A stretch of 64,000 bases of DNA from Prorocentrum cordatum (taxonomy: Eukaryota > Sar > Dinophyceae > Prorocentrales > Prorocentraceae): contig CAUYUJ010019593.1 of NCBI GenBank assembly GCA_963575745.1, forward strand, positions 225,873 to 289,872, written 5' to 3'. The position numbers and the translations under genes were made by a program. This document shows, piece by piece, positions 10,986 through 24,000 of this stretch. The notes under the pieces were generated by a model. The model searched no databases and was not told the origin of the DNA. It saw nothing but the letters and a program-made list of their open reading frames with translations. Each line of letters starts with the position of its first letter. The stretch's first letter is position 1.

Positions 10986-12330
10986 ACTTCACTCAGCCGA
11001 ACGATGCGAGATGAGGACGAAACACGGCAGCTACGTGACGGAGTGGAGGAAGCCCTAGGACAGCTACTACGGGACGACGGGCACCTGGAGGTAGACGCGT
11101 GGATGGGGCAACATACATTGGATCCGACATGGGGGGCACTGGTGACTACGATCCAGCGTAGAGCACAGCATACGTACGGTACTGCATGGCGACAGATCAC
11201 AAGTGTACGTGCGATTAGCACGGGAGCGGGGGGCTGCGCTACGGGCGCGCGCCAGAGCTCGTGATACGCTGGACGACGAGCTGGATAGTGTACGACGGCT
11301 GCGACACTGTACAACGCGACGACGCAAGCAGGCCAGGATGGACGTCAAGATGGCGCGCCAGCGAGCGTTCAACCAGGAACTGTAAGAGGCGATCCGCGCC
11401 AATAGGTGGGACGTTGCGTGGCGCGTCAGTTTTCGGATGGCTGGACATGGTCTTGCGCCACGAAAGCGGAATCATTACATCTCACCCGATGCGTGGCCAG
11501 ACCTGCAGACGTGGACGGAGGGTTTGGCCCTGGCTGGGACTGAAGGGGGGGCGGGGGTGACACCTGTGACGACCGAGGGCTTCATCTCCACCGCGTTGGC
11601 CCACGACTACCCGCTTCGCCCTGACATGGAGCAGTGGGAGGTGGCGGACAGTGGCTTGGGGGGAGTTGTACAGCAGCTGCGCAGAGGGCGACGCCGACGG
11701 GCAGCCCCGTCATGGTCTATGCCGACGGAGGCGTGGAGCATGCTACTTTCGCGCCGAGCACCGCGGCGAGCGGGGGAAGATCGACCAGCGGTTGCGGGGC
11801 CACTAGTACAGGATTTCCCACTGGCGCTGATGGCGGGGCTACGACGGCTTCGGAGACTCAATGCGCGGTGGAACCCTTCACAGAAAACCCTGGTGAGCAA
11901 GGTGGGCCGCAGGCCGAGGGCGCGAGGCGCGCGGCTTCTCCGCGGAGAAGTCATGGGTGGGGGCGCGACGACCGCAAGAAGGACTGTGACCACCTGCAGA
12001 GGGCCGCGCATATGTGCGAGGCCGTTCACGCGTGGGCGCGCCGACGGTCGGCAATGTACTGCAGTGGCGACTGCGAGAGGCGGGCCTGAGCCACATCGCT
12101 ACCGAGCATAACATGACCAACGCGTTCGCTCGCGTTTCCCACCAGCACTTGGACTACACGGCGCATCAGATGTATCGGGGGGAAGACGTGGAAATCATGC
12201 TCGCGCGTCATCGCAGCGCAGCATGCATAGTCCAGGCGCGCGACGGCGCAGGCTCGCTTCGGAACGGAGCGGTGCATTTCATTGGCGGCGCACGACGCAA
12301 GAGAGGCCGAGGGACCTCTGGCTCGCCGCG
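10986..12330 (+). pseudogene. LINE-like retrotransposon ORF2 remnant
   Basis: Several short + strand frames follow one another with frameshifts. About 11004-11390 encodes charged, Arg-rich helical sequence with ARQRAFNQEL. About 11437-11500 has HGLAPRKRNHYISPDAWPD, resembling the linker before the reverse transcriptase in dinoflagellate LINE-like proteins. About 12090-12290 has HNMTNAFARVSHQHLDY, which fits the reverse-transcriptase motif A pattern (an Asp-type position, then NAF, then HxxLD), followed by a conserved-looking strand around RHRSAACIVQARDGAGS. No intact frame or ends are found. The family assignment is from memory of related proteins and needs a profile search. Confidence 0.45.
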
Positions 12331-14400
12331 ACTGCGCGCGAGATGGTTGCAGGGCGCGCCGCTGCCTGCTAGAACTGCGACCTGGGAGTGCGGAGGTGCG
12401 CCGACGACCTAACGCGTGCCCGCGCGGTCCCAGACTCGCGCAGCGCAGCCCTGCGGGTTGAAGTTCCCGATCGGCATCTCGACGCCGCCCAGGAACGAGT
12501 TGGCCTCGCCCAGAGCAGAGAGAACAACAACCGCGAGTTCCTGTTTCGTGCGTCGTGGGTCCCAGAGGTCCGCCCGAGCGCTGCGCAACCGCGAGGCCCC
12601 CATCTTTGGGGGGGGGGTCCAGGCCACCGGTCTTCGCGAGGGCTCGCGCGCAGGCCTCGGGGCCAGGCGGCGAGGAGGTCCGAGCTAGGTGCGCTGCCAT
12701 GCGAGTGGGCTGGCGGGAGATGGTGGAGTTTTGGGGCACCTGTCAATGTTTCTCTCGGAGGCGTCTGGTGCTTCGGGTCCAGATTCTCAGGGCAGTGCCG
12801 GCGGGCGTCGAGGCGAGGGCCCCGTCGGCAGAACAGCCCAAGCGGCTCGACGCCGCCTCTGCGCGATGCGCTGTTGCGCTACGCCATGGCATCGCCATGC
12901 GCAGACAGCTGAACGCGGAGGAAGGAGAGGCAGAGCGGTGGAATGTCGCGCCTGCGCGCGCGGAGGCCGTCTGGGGGCGCATCGAGGTGGGCCTCCCTCC
13001 CCGGGCGTCGAGCTGCGGATGGCACGGTTTCGCCGATTTGAAGCTCTTGCCCGCCGCCCCCGACAGCGCGCTCAGGAGCTGGCTCGTGTCTTCGGGGAGG
13101 AAGCGTTCGAGAATTCTGAGATCCAGACCCCAAGGTCAGCGCGAACCTCTGGGGGGAACTTCGAGGGTGATTGGGTTTCCTGGAGGACGTAGGCGATGAC
13201 CGCGTGCGGGTCTTCCTGGCCCCCGCGCTGACGGAGAGGTGTTTTCTTAATTTTGACGTTGCGATGCCGCGAAAAAATTGGCCGTAGAGCCGCGCGGTGA
13301 CGGCGACGCGGCGCTGCGAGGGTCAGGCGCGTTTCGAGGGCGGCATCCAGTGCTCTCTGCTGGATGGGGAGGGGATGGGGTGAAAATATTCAGAACCACG
13401 GGGGGCCCCAGAACGCGCGAGGCGCACGCGGGGGGGGGAGAGCACCGCGAGCTGTTTTTCTTTATGCGCCTGACGGTTGCCAGTCGCCCCGCGTGCCTAT
13501 CGACAGGGGCATGTCGCTGCTTTGCCATTGATCGCGTCGCAGCTGCTTATCGGCATGGATGGTGCATCGCGGACCGATCAGTCAAATGATCATCCCGTTG
13601 TCCTTCCGCAGCTATTTGATTCCCCCGAGACGGATCGCGGCGCGGAGTTCGACGATTTCACTTCTTTTCAGAAGCGCATCTGTAGCAGGGCCCCGGGACT
13701 TTGGCGAGCGAGCAGGCGAAGCTGGCGGTCGCCGAGATGGGCGGGGCGGCCCCGCCGGCGAAGATCACGGGTTGCTGCGAGGAGGGGAGGGGGGGGGGGG
13801 GGGCTGATGCTAGCGTTCAGCGGCAGGCTGAACATGGCGCCCGTGCTGGACTCGCCGGTCCAGGCGGGGGCGGACTACAAGCAGTGGGTGGCCCCGATGG
13901 GCCGCCCCGACACATTGATCCACGCGGGGCCCCAGGAGCTCGACGGGGCGATGTTCGACTGAACCTAGAGGAGATGGCCTTCGAGAGGCCAGATGAGAGA
14001 CGACGACGGCACTCTGAGTTGGTGAGTAGACTGTGTCAGGCTGCCCTAAGAGCCCAAGAGACCCCCGCTCCCCCTCCGCTTTCAGATCCCCCTCCTCCTC
14101 CGCCCCCGAATGGGCCCCGTAGCCTGTGGGGGGGCCGTCCGCGGAATTCGAGGCCTCCGAGGAGGCTTGCCTCGGTGCCAGGGACCCGTGCTGCTTGGTG
14201 TCACACAGTTTCGGTAAGGGTCCAAATGGGTCAGGGTTTTCCGTGAGCTGTAGGACGGCCGATCAGGGCGCTGCTCTAAGGCTTCCGTTAGGCGCGTCGC
14301 GGCAGTGATTGTGATTGCAAGCCGCGGGGTGCATGGTCGCGCATCGCATACTTATGCCCGGGTGTAGCCCGATCCTGGAGGCGTTCGTTGGCGCGGGATC
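12331..14400. other. GC-rich spacer, no confident gene
   Basis: One + strand frame at 13477-13962 contains a less biased stretch (HPVVLPQLFDSPETDRG, then EFDDFTSFQKRIC) that could be a small exon or retroelement piece, but nothing links it to a gene. A run of G occurs near 13788-13803. The remainder is uncharacterised. Confidence 0.3.
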
Positions 14401-14439
14401 GACAACGCCGCCCCCGATGGGTTCGCATTCGTATTCGCA

Positions 14440-15412
14440 TCACTGTGGCCAACAATATCACCACCATCATCGTCATCACCATCATCATCATCATCATCGC
14501 CGTCGCCATCGCCATCGCCATCGCCACCAAAATCGTAATCAGCATCGTCGTCGCCATCCTTACCATCATCACCGTCGTCATCAGCATCGTCACTACCAAT
14601 CATCGTCATCAGCATGACCATCGTCATCGTCATCACCATCACCATTGTATCCATCGTCGTTTACAATATCATCATCACCATCACGATCATCATCACGCTC
14701 GCTGTCGTGACCAGCGTCGCCGCCACCGATTCCGGCACACTTCTGTCACGTTTCGTGGCCCCATAGGGATCCCCACGGAATGCCCGAATGGCACCGTCCA
14801 CGTGCGCTCGCACCACCAATGGTGGCACACCCCTCACACGTTGCCCCACCTAAGGCTCCCCGGACACACTCCACATAAGTCCGCGCTATCAATTTCGGCG
14901 CACCTTTCACACGATTCGTGGCCCCATAGGGAGCTCTACCCAAGGCCCCAATTGCACCTTACACATGCGTCCGCACACGCCTCACACGTTTCGTGGTCCC
15001 TTAGGGAACCCCACCCAAGGCCCCAGTGCCACCGTCCATACGCGTCCGCGACACCCATTACGGCGCAATCCTTGGCCTCCGAGGCAACGCCACCCAAAGC
15101 CCCAGTGGCACCGTCCACATGCGTCCGCGCCACCCATTGCGGCACACCCCTCACACGTTTCGTGGCCCCATAGGCAGCCCCACCAAAGGCCCAAGGCCCC
15201 AGCGGCACCGTCCACATGCGTCCGCGCCACCCATTACGGCGCAACCTTTACTCGCTACGTGGCCCCAGAGGGAACCCCACCCAAAGCCCCAGTGGCACCG
15301 TCCACATGCGTCCGCGCCCTTCATGTCGGCACACCCTTCACACGTTTCGTGACTCTACAGGGAGCTCCGCCGAAGGCCCAAATGGAACATTTCACATGCG
15401 TCCCCGCGCTTC
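14440..15412 (-). repeat. Composite element fragment: microsatellite plus satellite (reversed)
   Basis: About 14450-14700 is ATC/GCC-type trinucleotide repeat. About 14740-15412 carries roughly seven diverged satellite units of about 80-90 bp, recognised by CGTTTCGTGGCCCCATAGGG and ACATGCGTCCGC. These are the reverse complements of CCCTATGGGGCCACGAAACG and GCGGACGCATGT, the core of the satellite in the full copies. Neither conserved end was found. Confidence 0.8.
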
Positions 15413-15477
15413 GTGGCCCCGGCGCGTCCTTTCCCTCCTTTTCGTTCTCCCTCCCCATCTCGTGCTCCTGCTGCGTT

Positions 15478-15615
15478 GCTCCTCCTCCTCCTCCTCCTCC
15501 TCCTCCTCCTCCTCCTCCAACATTTCATCCCTCCTCCTCGTCATCCCTCTCCTCACCCTCCCCTCCCCTCCTTCTCCCTTCACCCCTCCTCATCCCATCC
15601 CCCTCCTCCTCACGA
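15478..15615. repeat. CTC microsatellite and pyrimidine-rich tract
   Basis: A pure CTC run (about 15480-15519) is followed by a C/T-rich stretch to 15612. It is the complement of the GAG repeat at 15774-16015, so the two could pair across the candidate exon between them. Confidence 0.85.
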
Positions 15616-15618
15616 CGA

Positions 15619-15750
15619 GGTCCGGCTCGGGCCCCGCGCGGCGCGCCTCGCCGCCGCCCCGCGTGCGCGCGCCATGCGTGGTGCCTGGCGAGAGGGCGGC
15701 GGCGGCGCCCTCTGCGCCGCCCTGCACGGGCCGCCGCCCAGCATCACAGG
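15619..15750 (+). CDS. Possible small exon between simple repeats (tentative)
   Basis: The segment follows a pyrimidine tract ending CACGACGAG and ends near ATCACAG|GCG, a possible GC donor. One frame reads MRGAWREGGGGALCAALHGP and is unbroken. It could be an early exon of the cysteine-rich gene, but its phase does not cleanly match the exon at 17878, so either another exon lies between or this is chance GC-rich sequence. Confidence 0.2.
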
Positions 15751-15773
15751 CGATTTATCCACCCCAGTGAGGG

Positions 15774-16015
15774 TGAGGAGGAGGAGGAGGAGGAGGAGGA
15801 GGAGGAGGAGGAGGAGGAGGAGGAGGAGGATTAGAAGGAGGAATATGGAATATCAGAGGAGGAGGAGAAGAAACGTATGATGAGGAGGAGAAGGAGGGGG
15901 AGGAGGAGGAGGAGGAGGAGGAGGAGGAGGAGGAGAGGAGGAGGAGGAGGAAAAGGAGGAGGAGGCAAAGGAGGAGGAGGAGGAGGAGGAGGAGGAGAAG
16001 GAGGAGGAAGAGGAA
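15774..16015. repeat. GAG/GGA microsatellite
   Basis: About 240 bp of interrupted GAG repeat. The poly-Arg, poly-Glu and poly-Gly frames are repeat by-products. Confidence 0.9.
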
Positions 16016-16194
16016 TGGCCCCAGGTGCGTCCAAGACCCCGAGCTCAAACATCCAGCCACTTGGGGGGCTACTCGGACGCACCCGTACCGAGGCTTGGCG
16101 CCCCCCGTCGTATACCCCCGATTCTGGCCCAGATGTTTTACCCTTTCACGAAATCGGGGACCCAGACATGCGATGTCACAGCGCCAGAGAGGTC

Positions 16195-16500
16195 ACCGCG
16201 CGGCGACTTGCGCACTGTTTTCTGACACCGCGTGGATCGTTCAAGCTTCAGCGATCGCGGCTCGTTCGGTACCCGCCGATTCTGGGCAACTGGTGGCGCT
16301 CAGCCTCGAACGCCTGAGCTGGGGTCGCCCCCGCACCAGCGCGGCGCGACCCCGCCCCAGGCATGCGATGCCAGAATTTCTGCAATGCGGGGTCCCCTGA
16401 AGACCCGACCCGTTCCCCGGGGCCGATTTTTCGTCCCGGGTCGTTTCTGGACGGCCCCTAGGTCCGGCGAGGGCCCCCAGAGGCCGACAACGACGGAGAA
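16195..16500 (-). repeat. R3-R4 repeat block, inverted copy
   Basis: Reverse-complemented, this block matches 46890-47115: GACCCGGGACGAAAAATCGG and GGGACCCCGCATTGCAGAAA (R3), then GGCATCGCATGCCTGGGGC, then GGCGTTCGAGGCTGAGCGCC and GCCCAGAATCGGCGG (R4). The + strand block ends in TCTGACACCGCG, the complement of the CGCGGTGTCAGA seen in the 6925 copy. Confidence 0.7.
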
Positions 16501-16671
16501 CCTCCCGTCCCGATTCTTTGGCTTACGCCGCACCGCCGACCCCTTGGGGGAGAGTCGCTTTGCTGCTTGTGGGTGCTGCGTGACTTATGCTTGTATTCAT
16601 ATATCTGGTGGCCTTCAGCCCATCCCACCACCGTGCCTGGGTTGTGGTTCAGAGGCCTCTAGGATGTTCGT

Positions 16672-17232
16672 TGGGCTCTCGTGAGAAGCCTCTCGGGGGC
16701 CTGCCCGAGGCAGTTTGGAGGCCTCTGGGGGGCTGTTTTGGAGCCTCTTGGGGCCTCTTTTGGGCCTCTTGGGGGTCTCTTGGGGGCCTCTTGGGGCCCC
16801 TTGAGGGCCTCTTGGGCCTCGGGGGCCTTTTTGGAGCGGAAAGCTAGATTTTTCGGTTCGTGGTCTCCTCTTGGGCCCCTCTTGGAACCCTCATGGGCTG
16901 TCTTGATGCCCTCTTTGGCCGTCTTGGGGCGGTCTTGGGGGCCTCTTGGGCCGTCTTGGGGTGGTCTTGGGAGCCTCTTGGGCCGTCTTCGAGCGTCGGA
17001 AGCCCGAAAAGGCGAGAAAGCCCAAGAACCTTTAAACAAAACATGACAAATCATGATTTTGGCCTCTTGGGGGCCTCCTGTGGCGTCTCTTCGAAGCCTC
17101 TTGGGGCGTCTTGGAGGCATCTTGGGCCGTCTGGAGGCCATCTTGGGCGTCTTGGGGCAATGTGTCGGCGACTCGGGGCCCTCTTGGACCGTCTTGCAGG
17201 TCTCTTGGGGCCCTCGTGGCCCGTTTTGAGGC
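16672..17232 (+). repeat. Degenerate 21 bp-class minisatellite (GGGCCTCTTGGG type)
   Basis: The motif GGGGGCCTCTTGGG recurs more than twenty times with variants such as GGCCGTCTTGGGGC. It translates to Leu/Gly/Ser/Trp repeats in one frame. The complementary motif (CCCAAGAGGCCCCC) forms arrays at 48595-48920, 49075-49560, 50285-50545 and 54405-54600. An unrelated segment (about 16835-16862 and 17000-17050) interrupts it. Confidence 0.8.
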
Positions 17233-17877
17233 CCTCGATGCCGTCCCCCAGCAATATTTCTGTAGCAAAGTACCCCCCCTGGCCGGCTCCGGCCGGCCCC
17301 GGCCGGCCCGGGTAGACCCACCCTTCCAAATCGACCTGACCGGGCTCCTGGGGGAGGGGTTTGGGGAGGGGGAAGCATCTCACACGCCGATGAGACCCAA
17401 GGGGTCGGCGATTTTTGTCCACGACGCGGGCATGTCTGGCTCCGAGAACCTCAGGAGGTCGGGGATACGGCAGGGGGAAACAATTAGTGGACACTCCCCC
17501 GCTCCCCCAAACTCGCAGTTGGGACGCGCGGGGCAGGCTGCGGTCGAAGTGCAACACTCATCAGACCCACCGCCAACTCTGATCCTTGGCGGAGGGGGAG
17601 GCGTCGACCGGCGAGTGTGGCATGCGAGCTCGCTATTTTTCCGAGGCCTGTAGGGTTATGAAGTTCTAACCTACATTAGCCTCGATCACCACAAATAATT
17701 TTGAGCACCAGGAGAATACCGACTCTTGAGGGTTTCCACGTGTCGGGCCCTGGGAGGCGATACTCGCTCGACACTGTTTCGACACTTTCCTGGGTGCTCG
17801 AAGCTACTTCTGGGATGTGGCTCTTGAGTGCGATGGGAGCAGCGTAGCTGTAGGGGTCGACACATCGCCTGTGGCAG

Positions 17878-18015
17878 CACCCTGGCCGGCCTCCCCGCCC
17901 CGCTGGCGCGCCGCCTCGGCGCCGCCGCAGCGGCCGCCGCGGAGGAGCCGGCCGCCTCGCTCCTCGGCGGTGCCGCCGCGGGGCGGAGCGCCTGCTCGGC
18001 GCGGGCGGCGCTGAG
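17878..18015 (+). CDS. Cys-rich gene, first exon identified
   Basis: The acceptor is GTGGCAG and the donor GCTGAG|GTCGG. It encodes an Ala/Leu-rich stretch containing LAGLPAPLARRLG and AASLLGGAAAG. It carries one leading and two trailing bases of split codons. The low-complexity composition makes it the weakest of the eight exons. Confidence 0.5.
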
Positions 18016-21000
18016 GTCGGTGGCGCGTGCACGCCGGTCGTTGGAAAGTAGGCGTTGTTTTGTGGAAGGCGATTAATGGTGAGGAAGCGTGCTGCCAAAT
18101 AATCTCCAGATGTCTAAAAGATGTTTCACACATGTTCAAGATATGTGAAAAACATGTTTGATACACTTTCGGAACATGTTGTACACATCCTAAACACATC
18201 TTCAGTTCAATGGTAGGACTGTTAGCGTGTCCATTGTCATGGCATCCACAGGCATTGTTCGTTTCCAATTCTTCGAAAGTTCTTTGCTATTCTGGGGGGC
18301 CAAGATCCTTTCGTTTTCAATCGTTTCATCCTGGGCCTCTTCCTGGCCACTATAGCGGGCCAGGAACAACTAGAAACCATCACAATTGGAAGTGAGCGCG
18401 ATTGGAAATGAACGACGTGCAGGCATTCCTGGGTTCCTGGATCCCAATCTACTTCAAGGGCCGTCCTACTTCAGGAGCCGATAGGAGCGACGCAGAAAAA
18501 CGGGGCCGTCTTCTCCGACATTCGCGCGGGAGCTGCTCGTATCAGGCCGCGCGTAAGCGCCCTCGTCTCCACTGTGGCGTGCCGCGCTGGCAGCCTGGCC
18601 TGCGTAAGCCGCGGCGTAAGGTCGTGGTGCCATCTCGCGTAAGACCCGTTTTCGATGGTCGCTCATATGCTTTTGCTGTGTTTTGCTATTCTCTTGGAGG
18701 GCCTGAGCCCAGTCTACTCGATCCGCCTTCTCATTCCATGCTTTTGCCTACTTCTTCCGACCGTCGTGTAAGAATGACCCTTCGCTGGAGTGAACTTTGT
18801 TGCGGGCAATCTGGGGTCCCCAGATGATTGAACGCGATGCGATAGCAGCGTCTTGCGAGCTCGGGTTTGGCCTCCCCGTGGTCCCGAAAATCGCGCACCA
18901 AAGGCCACTCTTGCCAAGGGTCACTCTTGCGTGTTGCCGATGAGGGGCCGCGGCGCCGGTGCCGCCTCCTTCCTCGCCGGCGCTGGGGCCGGAGCCCCAC
19001 TCTCAGGGGCAACGATGGCCTCGGATCCGGGCTTGGCACTCTTTTCGCACCAGGTTGTTATTCGCTCGCTGTCGGGCCCGAGGACCCTCACAGATCGATC
19101 TGGCTCGGGACATGCTCCAGAAAGAAGGGGGTCTATGGCTCTGGTCGTGATTGTTTGCAACGTCGGATCTCAGGGTAGGGGGGATAAGCTCAGGGAAACT
19201 GCGTCGGCCTACAATCGCCCATTCATCGCCGATAGGGCTCCGATAGCCCCAACCTGCGCATGAACATGCGGATTTGCATTCGGGGGCCTATCGCTTATCT
19301 ATCGGCGATGTATCGCCAGTTCCATGTCGATATTATACATCGTTGCCCCTCACCCCCAGACCTCCAGGGTCTTGAAAGATGCAATGCGGAGACGTTTTGT
19401 TGTTGTCGTTTTCGGTGTCCGTGGGCCCTGGACTGCTCGCGGAGACCGTCAAGGATTACCCCAAGACGAAAAACCGGACCCGGGGAATGGGTGGGGAGCT
19501 CCGGGGACCCGGCATTGAAGAAGTGAAGACGTCGGAGGTCTGGACAGGCAGGCCGCTGCCGAGCGTCTTCCAAGGAAGCGCTGCCGAGTGCGGCAAGTGG
19601 GGATGCCCTGACCCGCCGGACCCCGCCGGGCCGGGCAAGATAGTGGATCAGCGGGGCACCACCACGGGCAAGGCGGCAGAGGAGCAGATCGGCCAGACGT
19701 TCGACGCGGCGTCGGTCAATGGCATCAACCCCTTCGAGAAGATGCTGGCGAATGTGCCCCGGCCGTGCGACAAGATGGGACGCATCCAGAGGAACAAAAA
19801 ACAGCACAAACATAAACTTTCGGAGCTCCGCGCGGATATCTTGGATCTGCGCTGGCCCTCCTGGCGGCGCCTTCGGCGCCGCCCATGGCGCGTTTTGCGC
19901 GTCAGGAAGGGGGGGTCCAGCACCGATCCAAGAAATCCGAGCGGATCTCGGAAAGCTCATGCTTATTACCAGGCCGAAGTATCTTTATCCCTTTGACTAC
20001 CATTACCGTACCTCGGTACCGATCTGAAGGATTCCCCGTGTTTCTCAGGGCGCATCCCTGAGAATGCCATCGCCCTGGTCTTGAATCATGGGGATAGGAA
20101 TGCAGTCGGGAACTTTATGTCGCTCTTCCGGTTCTGCCCCCCAGCGCTTCGGCGCGATACGCTGTCCATGTCCCAGTCCCCCAGCGTCAACGTCCCGAGC
20201 CTTTCCGAGCTTCCCGCCCCTCGAGTCGGAGCGGCACGCTGTCCACTCGTGAGGCACGTAGCGTGCCGACGGGGCCGCCATGGCGAGACGCTATCCAGAA
20301 GTTCCCGACTAAGTTCGAGACTGGTCGATCAACGAATTAGCCTGGCGAAGAACCCAACCATATGCAGTTGTGAGTACCGCAGTTGTGGGTATCGTCTTCC
20401 GTGGAGCCCCCTATGGGCCACGAAACGTTGCACTGGGTGGGTGGAGGACGCATGCGAACTGCGCCACTGGGGCCTTCGGTGGAGCTCCCTCTGGGGCCAC
20501 GAAACTCTGTACTGGGTGGGGGAGACGCATGCGAACTGCTTCACTGGGACCTTCGGTGGAGCTCCCTATGGGGCCACGAAGCGCTGTACTGGGTGGGGAG
20601 ACACATGCGAACTTTGCCACTGGGACCTTCGGTGGAGTTCCCTCTGGGGCCACGAAACGCTGTACTGGATGGGGGAGACGCATGCGAACTTTGCCACTGG
20701 GGCCTTCGGTGGAGCACCCTATGGGGCCACGAAGCAGTGTACTGGGTGGGGGGGACGCATGCAAACTGCGCCACCGGGACCTTCGGTGGAGCTCCCTATG
20801 GGGCCACGGATCGCTGTACTGGGTGGGGGGGAAGGACGCGAACTTTGCCACTGGGGCCTTCGGTGGAGCTCCCATGGGGCCACGAAGCGCTGGACTGGGT
20901 GGGGGGGAGGACGCATGCGAATTGCGCCACTGGAGCCTTCGGTGGAGCTCCCTCTGGGGCCACGAAACTTCGCCACTGGAGCCTTCGGTGGAGTTCCCTA

Positions 21001-24000
21001 TGGGGCCACGAAGCGCTGTACTGGGCGGGGGGGGGAAGGATGCGAACTTTGCCACTGGGGCCTTCGGTGGAGCCCCCTATGGGGCCAGGAAGCGCTGTAC
21101 TGACAGGGGGGGGCACGCATGCGAACTGCTTCACTGGGACCTTCGGTGGAGCTCCCTCTGGGGCCACGAAGCGCTGTTCTGGGTGGGGGGGCGCATGCGA
21201 ACTGCGCCACTGGGTCCTTCGGTGGAGCTCCCTATAAGGCCACGAAACAGTGGACTGGTTGGGGGGAGGACGCATACGAACTTGGCCACTGGGGCCTTCG
21301 GTGGAGCTCCCCATGGGGCCACGAAGCGCCGTACTGGGCGGGGGGGACGCATGCGAACTGCGCTCTGGGACCTTCTGTGGTGCTCCCTCTCGGGCCACGA
21401 AACGTGTGAGGGGTGTACCAAAGTGAGGGGGGTGACGGGAGGATGGAGGAGCGGGCGGAGGAGGAGGAGGAGGAGGAGGAGGAGGAGGAGGAGGAGGAGG
21501 AGGAGGAGGAGGAGGAGGAGGAGGAGGAGGGGAGGAGGAGGAGGAGGAGGAGGAGGAGGAGGAGGAGGAGGAGGAGGAGGAGGAGGAGGAGGAGGAGGAG
21601 GAGGAGGAGGAGGAGGAGGAGGAGGAGGAGGAGGAGGAGTAGAGGAACGCGGGGCGCTGTCTCGTCACAATGAGGACCTAACACCACAGCATGGTTGGGA
21701 ACAGCGGACACCGCCCCGCCTACGGCCCTCCATGTTGCGCCACGGCCCATCGGGCGCCGTGGCGTACACCACGCAAACAACGCTCGCCGGATCCTTTGAT
21801 ATCCGCTAAGCCCCGTGGGGCCGTAGGTAGGGTGGTGCCGCTTGTTCTCTGGTCCGGCTGGTCGGTTCCTGCTGTCTCTTGGCTCCTCGAGCCTCACCTC
21901 GTCGAGGGACGGCTACTACTGCTACGGGGCCGACGCCTGCGTGACCAGCCTGCCCGAGGACTACGGCGAGCGCACGGGCGGCCCGCCTCCAGGGCACGGC
22001 GACCCCTACTGCTGGATCTACAGGACGCCCGAGTGCCCGCCGCCACCGCCCTGCTACCAGGAGGCGCTCGGGGGCGAAGGTGGGGTTGGAGCCGTCTGGG
22101 GCCTGAGGTGGCCCAGCCGTCTGGGGTTTGAGATGGCCCGGCACTGGTTCCGGCCAACAGGAAGGGCAGGCAGGTTGCGTCTGGGCCCTGGGACTGTCAA
22201 AGACTGCTCTGGGGTGAAAAACTGCACCAGACTGACCCTGGGAGGGGTCCGGGACCGAGTGGAGCGCATTTGGCCTCATCCCCCCCCCTCCTGACTGATT
22301 TTCTGGGGTGCCAGCCAGCTCAGACTCCCCAGCTGCCTCCAACAATAGGGGGGATTGGCTCGGGAGAGGGGGGGCGAAGTTTCGAGGTCTTCGCACGTTT
22401 TCCTTGTCTCTCGGCAGCTTTCCAGCCTCGGGATGCCTTCCAGCGGCTGCACCTCGCCGAGAGCGTTCTGGCGGTGCCCAGATCGTCCCGAGAGGCTACC
22501 GCAGAGACGAAGAGACAAGTTATGGCCGAAAACATGAGGGGCGGGGGGCAACGTTAGGGTGGGATGGGCTCAAGGAAGTTGCATCGACTCCAATCGTTCA
22601 TCGTCGATAGGGGCCCGATGATTTCATAGGGAGCTAGCTAGCTAGCTGTTAGAACGAGCAGGGAGTGATCGCACCCGCGACCCCTTTGGGCCCACTGGGG
22701 TCGACACCAGGATATGGTAAGCGGCTACTGCCTTCCATCGCGTAGAGGAAAACATTTGATATACTTCTATATCGCGCCGAGGCTTCTTTTCTACTTGGTA
22801 GCGGAGCTGGCCACACACTTGTGTGGCTGGCTCTGTTGCTCGCAACTTCCCACAGCACCATATGGATGACCAATAGAGGCTACCATGCGTCGACATCCCT
22901 CCGGGGAACAGAGCCAGGAAACTGGCGTGGGCAGCCGGGCGACGGGCTGGTGCTCAGCAGTGAACTGGAGTATGGCAACGGATTCATTACCACAGCCGCG
23001 CCTACTTCCACCCCCCACCCCCACTCTCAATATCATTTTGGGTATATATGGCACCAGAGAAGAACTCCAACCAGTGGATGGGCTGATACATATATACGTA
23101 CTATATAAGTGTAGTTATGCGTATGTATAAAAGTGTGTGTATGTATGTATGTGTATATAGAAGTGTGGCGCGTGCATGTTTTACACGTGTATACATACAC
23201 GTTTCCATTGCGTTTCCATCCCTCTTCTGGTCTACGGCATGTACGTGTGTGTATATATATATATCAATATTTATAGCGAACCCTGGCACCAGGAAGTGGG
23301 AACTTGGGAAGCCAGCCGCCCTCCGAGACCAATCCGGAACACGGAAACGGGAACCCGGAACCCAGACCCAGGAACCCGGGAACCCGGCCGCTTATAGAAT
23401 TCGGCGGCGAATATTCGCCGAGAAGGCCATTTCAGAACCCGGAAACGGGAACCCGGAAACCAGAACCGGGAACTCGGGAACCAGCCGCCTACCGAATTCG
23501 GCGGCGAACTTTCGTCAACTGTTTACATCACGTGGGATTGGCAAAGACCCCAAATCAAGGAATATCGAGGAACCCGATGCCCTATACGGCTCCTAGAAGG
23601 CTGTCATGGCTTGACGATGGCCCAAAAAGGCTCCGATATGGCCCTTGAGAGCTCCACGAAGGCGTGAGTAGATGTCGAAGAAACAGTTTTCATTCATTTT
23701 CCTGACATCGTGAGCCGCCAAGATCAACGAAAGGCCGCCGAGATCACCCCAAGACGGGCCAGCAGGCCACCAAAATTAGCCTGGCGAAGGACCCAACCAT
23801 GCGCAGATGTGATTACCGCAGTTGTGGATATTTTCTTCTGTAGCGCTCCCTCTGGGGCCACGAACAGTGTGAAGGGTGTGCCAAGAATGGGTGGCGCGGG
23901 CGCATGGGAACGTCGCCATTGGGGCCTTCGGTGGAGTTCCCTATCGGGCCACGAACCGTGTGAGGGGTGTGCCGAAACTTGTGGCGTGGACGCATGGGAA

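Noticed and set aside
20370-21809. 479-codon frame with Gly/Trp/Thr-rich repeats
   Set aside because: It is the satellite and GGA repeat of composite copy A, open in other frames too, and sits in an intron.
22628-22812. Functional tRNA gene
   Set aside because: Only fragments resembling A and B boxes are present; acceptor stem and anticodon arm do not form a proper cloverleaf by eye.
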